NCBI GenBank assembly: GCA_003661825.1 | Contig: QMWW01000066.1 | Span: 1 to 6,347 of the forward strand | Reading direction: 5' to 3' | Origin: Thermoprotei archaeon | Lineage (GTDB): Archaea > Thermoproteota > Thermoprotei_A > Sulfolobales > Desulfurococcaceae | DNA: 6,347 nt | Shown here: positions 5,799 to 6,347 of the stretch, piece after piece | Position numbering within the stretch: the first letter of the stretch is position 1 | Layout: the number at the start of each line of letters is the position of its first letter | The notes under the pieces: generated by a model | Told to the model about the DNA's origin: nothing | Databases searched by the model: none | What the model saw: the letters and a program-made list of their open reading frames with translations, nothing else | Translations under genes and position numbers: made by a program

Positions 5799-6137
5799 TT
5801 AACCTTTAGCTTCTGATAGGTGTACTTGGGTAGAGTATTCGTTTCTCCTAATTATGTGTTCTGGTTCGAACCTCTTTGCTCTACTAGGGTCATCGTATAT
5901 ATGGATGTATGCTTGAGTAACGCCCATTCCATACTCTGTTTTGATCTTCCTAACATATACCCTTTCGATTTCAGCGTTGCAGAGTTTTGCTATCTCCAGT
6001 CTTATTAATCCTCGAGGAGGTGTACTCTTGCCTATATGTGCTATCCTAATTATAACTTCTCTACGCTTTATTAATGGGTTGTATTTTTCCTCCACGATCT
6101 CACCCGAAAACTCGCCTAGCATAATCATTTTACCCAT
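5799..6137 (-). CDS. rps24e: Small ribosomal subunit protein eS24
   Basis: This 112-residue protein is eS24, a 30S protein shared by archaea and eukaryotes. Diagnostic stretches are KYNPLIKRREVIIRIAHIG (18-36), STPPRGLIRLEIAKL (38-52) and VYVRKIKTEYGMGVTQAYIHIYD (from residue 60), followed by the charged AKRFEPEHIIRRNE region (87-100). The frame stays open to a GTG at 6156-6158 that overlaps the stop of the upstream gene by one base. I chose the ATG at 6135-6137 because GGTGAG lies four bases before it and family members start at about this point. The gene follows the DUF359 kinase by 20 bases and precedes rps27ae by 19. Confidence 0.96.
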   Translation of the reverse strand: MGKMIMLGEFSGEIVEEKYNPLIKRREVIIRIAHIGKSTPPRGLIRLEIAKLCNAEIERVYVRKIKTEYGMGVTQAYIHIYDDPSRAKRFEPEHIIRRNEYSTQVHLSEAKG

Positions 6138-6141
6138 GAAG

Positions 6142-6147
6142 CTCACC
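6142..6147 (-). promoter_or_regulatory. Shine-Dalgarno site that selects the rps24e start
   Basis: GGTGAG on the minus strand matches the archaeal anti-Shine-Dalgarno well and lies four bases before the ATG at 6135-6137. It argues against use of the upstream GTG at 6156-6158. Confidence 0.6.
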
Positions 6148-6157
6148 AGGCCTAGCA

Positions 6158-6347
6158 CTAATCACAGTTGCATATTGCATATTCAACTATACCTGGTTTA
6201 AATACCTTAATGAGATTTATGGCATAAAACCTATCAGTCCTAATAATTACTACACCTATATCCGGCTGCCCGTATGCTATATTTCCCCCTTTTTCCACTC
6301 CTACTGCTAGGGGGACTAGATCTTCTTCTCCATGAATAAAGTATGTG
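6158..6347 (-). CDS. GTP-dependent dephospho-CoA kinase (DUF359), C-terminal 62 residues
   Basis: The frame enters from the right edge and ends at TAG 6158-6160, so only the C-terminus is present. The visible residues contain the DUF359 signature: FIHGEEDLVPLAV (3-15 of the fragment), then NIAYGQPDIGVVII (22-35), followed by RTDRFYAINLIKVF. DUF359 proteins are the archaeal dephospho-CoA kinases, which use GTP to phosphorylate dephospho-CoA in the last step of coenzyme A synthesis and are unrelated to bacterial CoaE. The location just upstream of rps24e-rps27ae is a familiar archaeal arrangement. The short tail after the motif ends in CNCD. The N-terminal active-site part cannot be judged from this window. 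Confidence 0.88.
   Translation of the reverse strand, partial: TYFIHGEEDLVPLAVGVEKGGNIAYGQPDIGVVIIRTDRFYAINLIKVFKPGIVEYAICNCD
6195..6206 (-). promoter_or_regulatory. Candidate internal TATA box for rps24e inside the DUF359 gene
   Basis: On the minus strand this reads GGTATTTAAACC, preceded by TTAA, so AAGG followed by TATTTAAA resembles a BRE/TATA pair. Transcription would begin near 6175 and leave a leader of about 38 bases with the GGTGAG site before rps24e. It lies within codons of the DUF359 gene, so coding constraint could also explain it. Confidence 0.35.

Overview
The window looks like a chromosomal segment of an archaeon, most likely a hyperthermophilic member of the Thermoproteota (crenarchaea). 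The evidence is archaeal/eukaryotic-type ribosomal proteins (eS24, eS27A, uS15 with the long N-terminal extension, eS1/S3Ae), KEOPS subunits, a GTP-dependent dephospho-CoA kinase (DUF359), a THUMP protein, TTTAAA-type TATA boxes and GGTGA/GGAGG ribosome binding sites. Arginine is mostly AGA/AGG and isoleucine largely ATA, as is common in hyperthermophilic archaea. I cannot name the genus from this sequence alone.

All eleven genes lie on the minus strand, so transcription runs from right to left. In that order they are: the 3' end of the DUF359 dephospho-CoA kinase (cut by the right edge), rps24e, rps27ae (54 codons), kae1, bud32, a HAM1/RdgB-type nucleotide pyrophosphatase, rps15, a degenerate DHH/RecJ-Cdc45-like protein, pcc1, rps3ae, and a THUMP-domain RNA-binding protein (cut by the left edge, but nearly complete). 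No gap exceeds about 100 bases, and no plus-strand gene is supported.

The layout suggests at least two transcription blocks. The first runs from DUF359 to rdgB, with gaps of about 20 bases or overlaps, and a possible internal promoter before rps24e. The second starts at a TATA box at the end of rdgB and covers rps15 onward, with further TATA-like elements before the RecJ-like gene and rps3ae.

Functionally it is a core information-processing neighbourhood. It combines small-subunit ribosomal proteins, three of the KEOPS subunits that make t6A37 in tRNA (Kae1, Bud32, Pcc1; Cgi121 is not here), a sanitiser of non-canonical purine NTPs, a probable replication (CMG-type) scaffold and a coenzyme A biosynthesis enzyme. 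I see no mobile element, CRISPR array, tRNA or rRNA. Nothing here looks like a wholly new system. The items most worth a second look are the RecJ/Cdc45-like protein that has lost its DHH catalytic residues, the standalone THUMP protein with an inverted repeat in its leader, and the overlapping kae1-bud32 junction.
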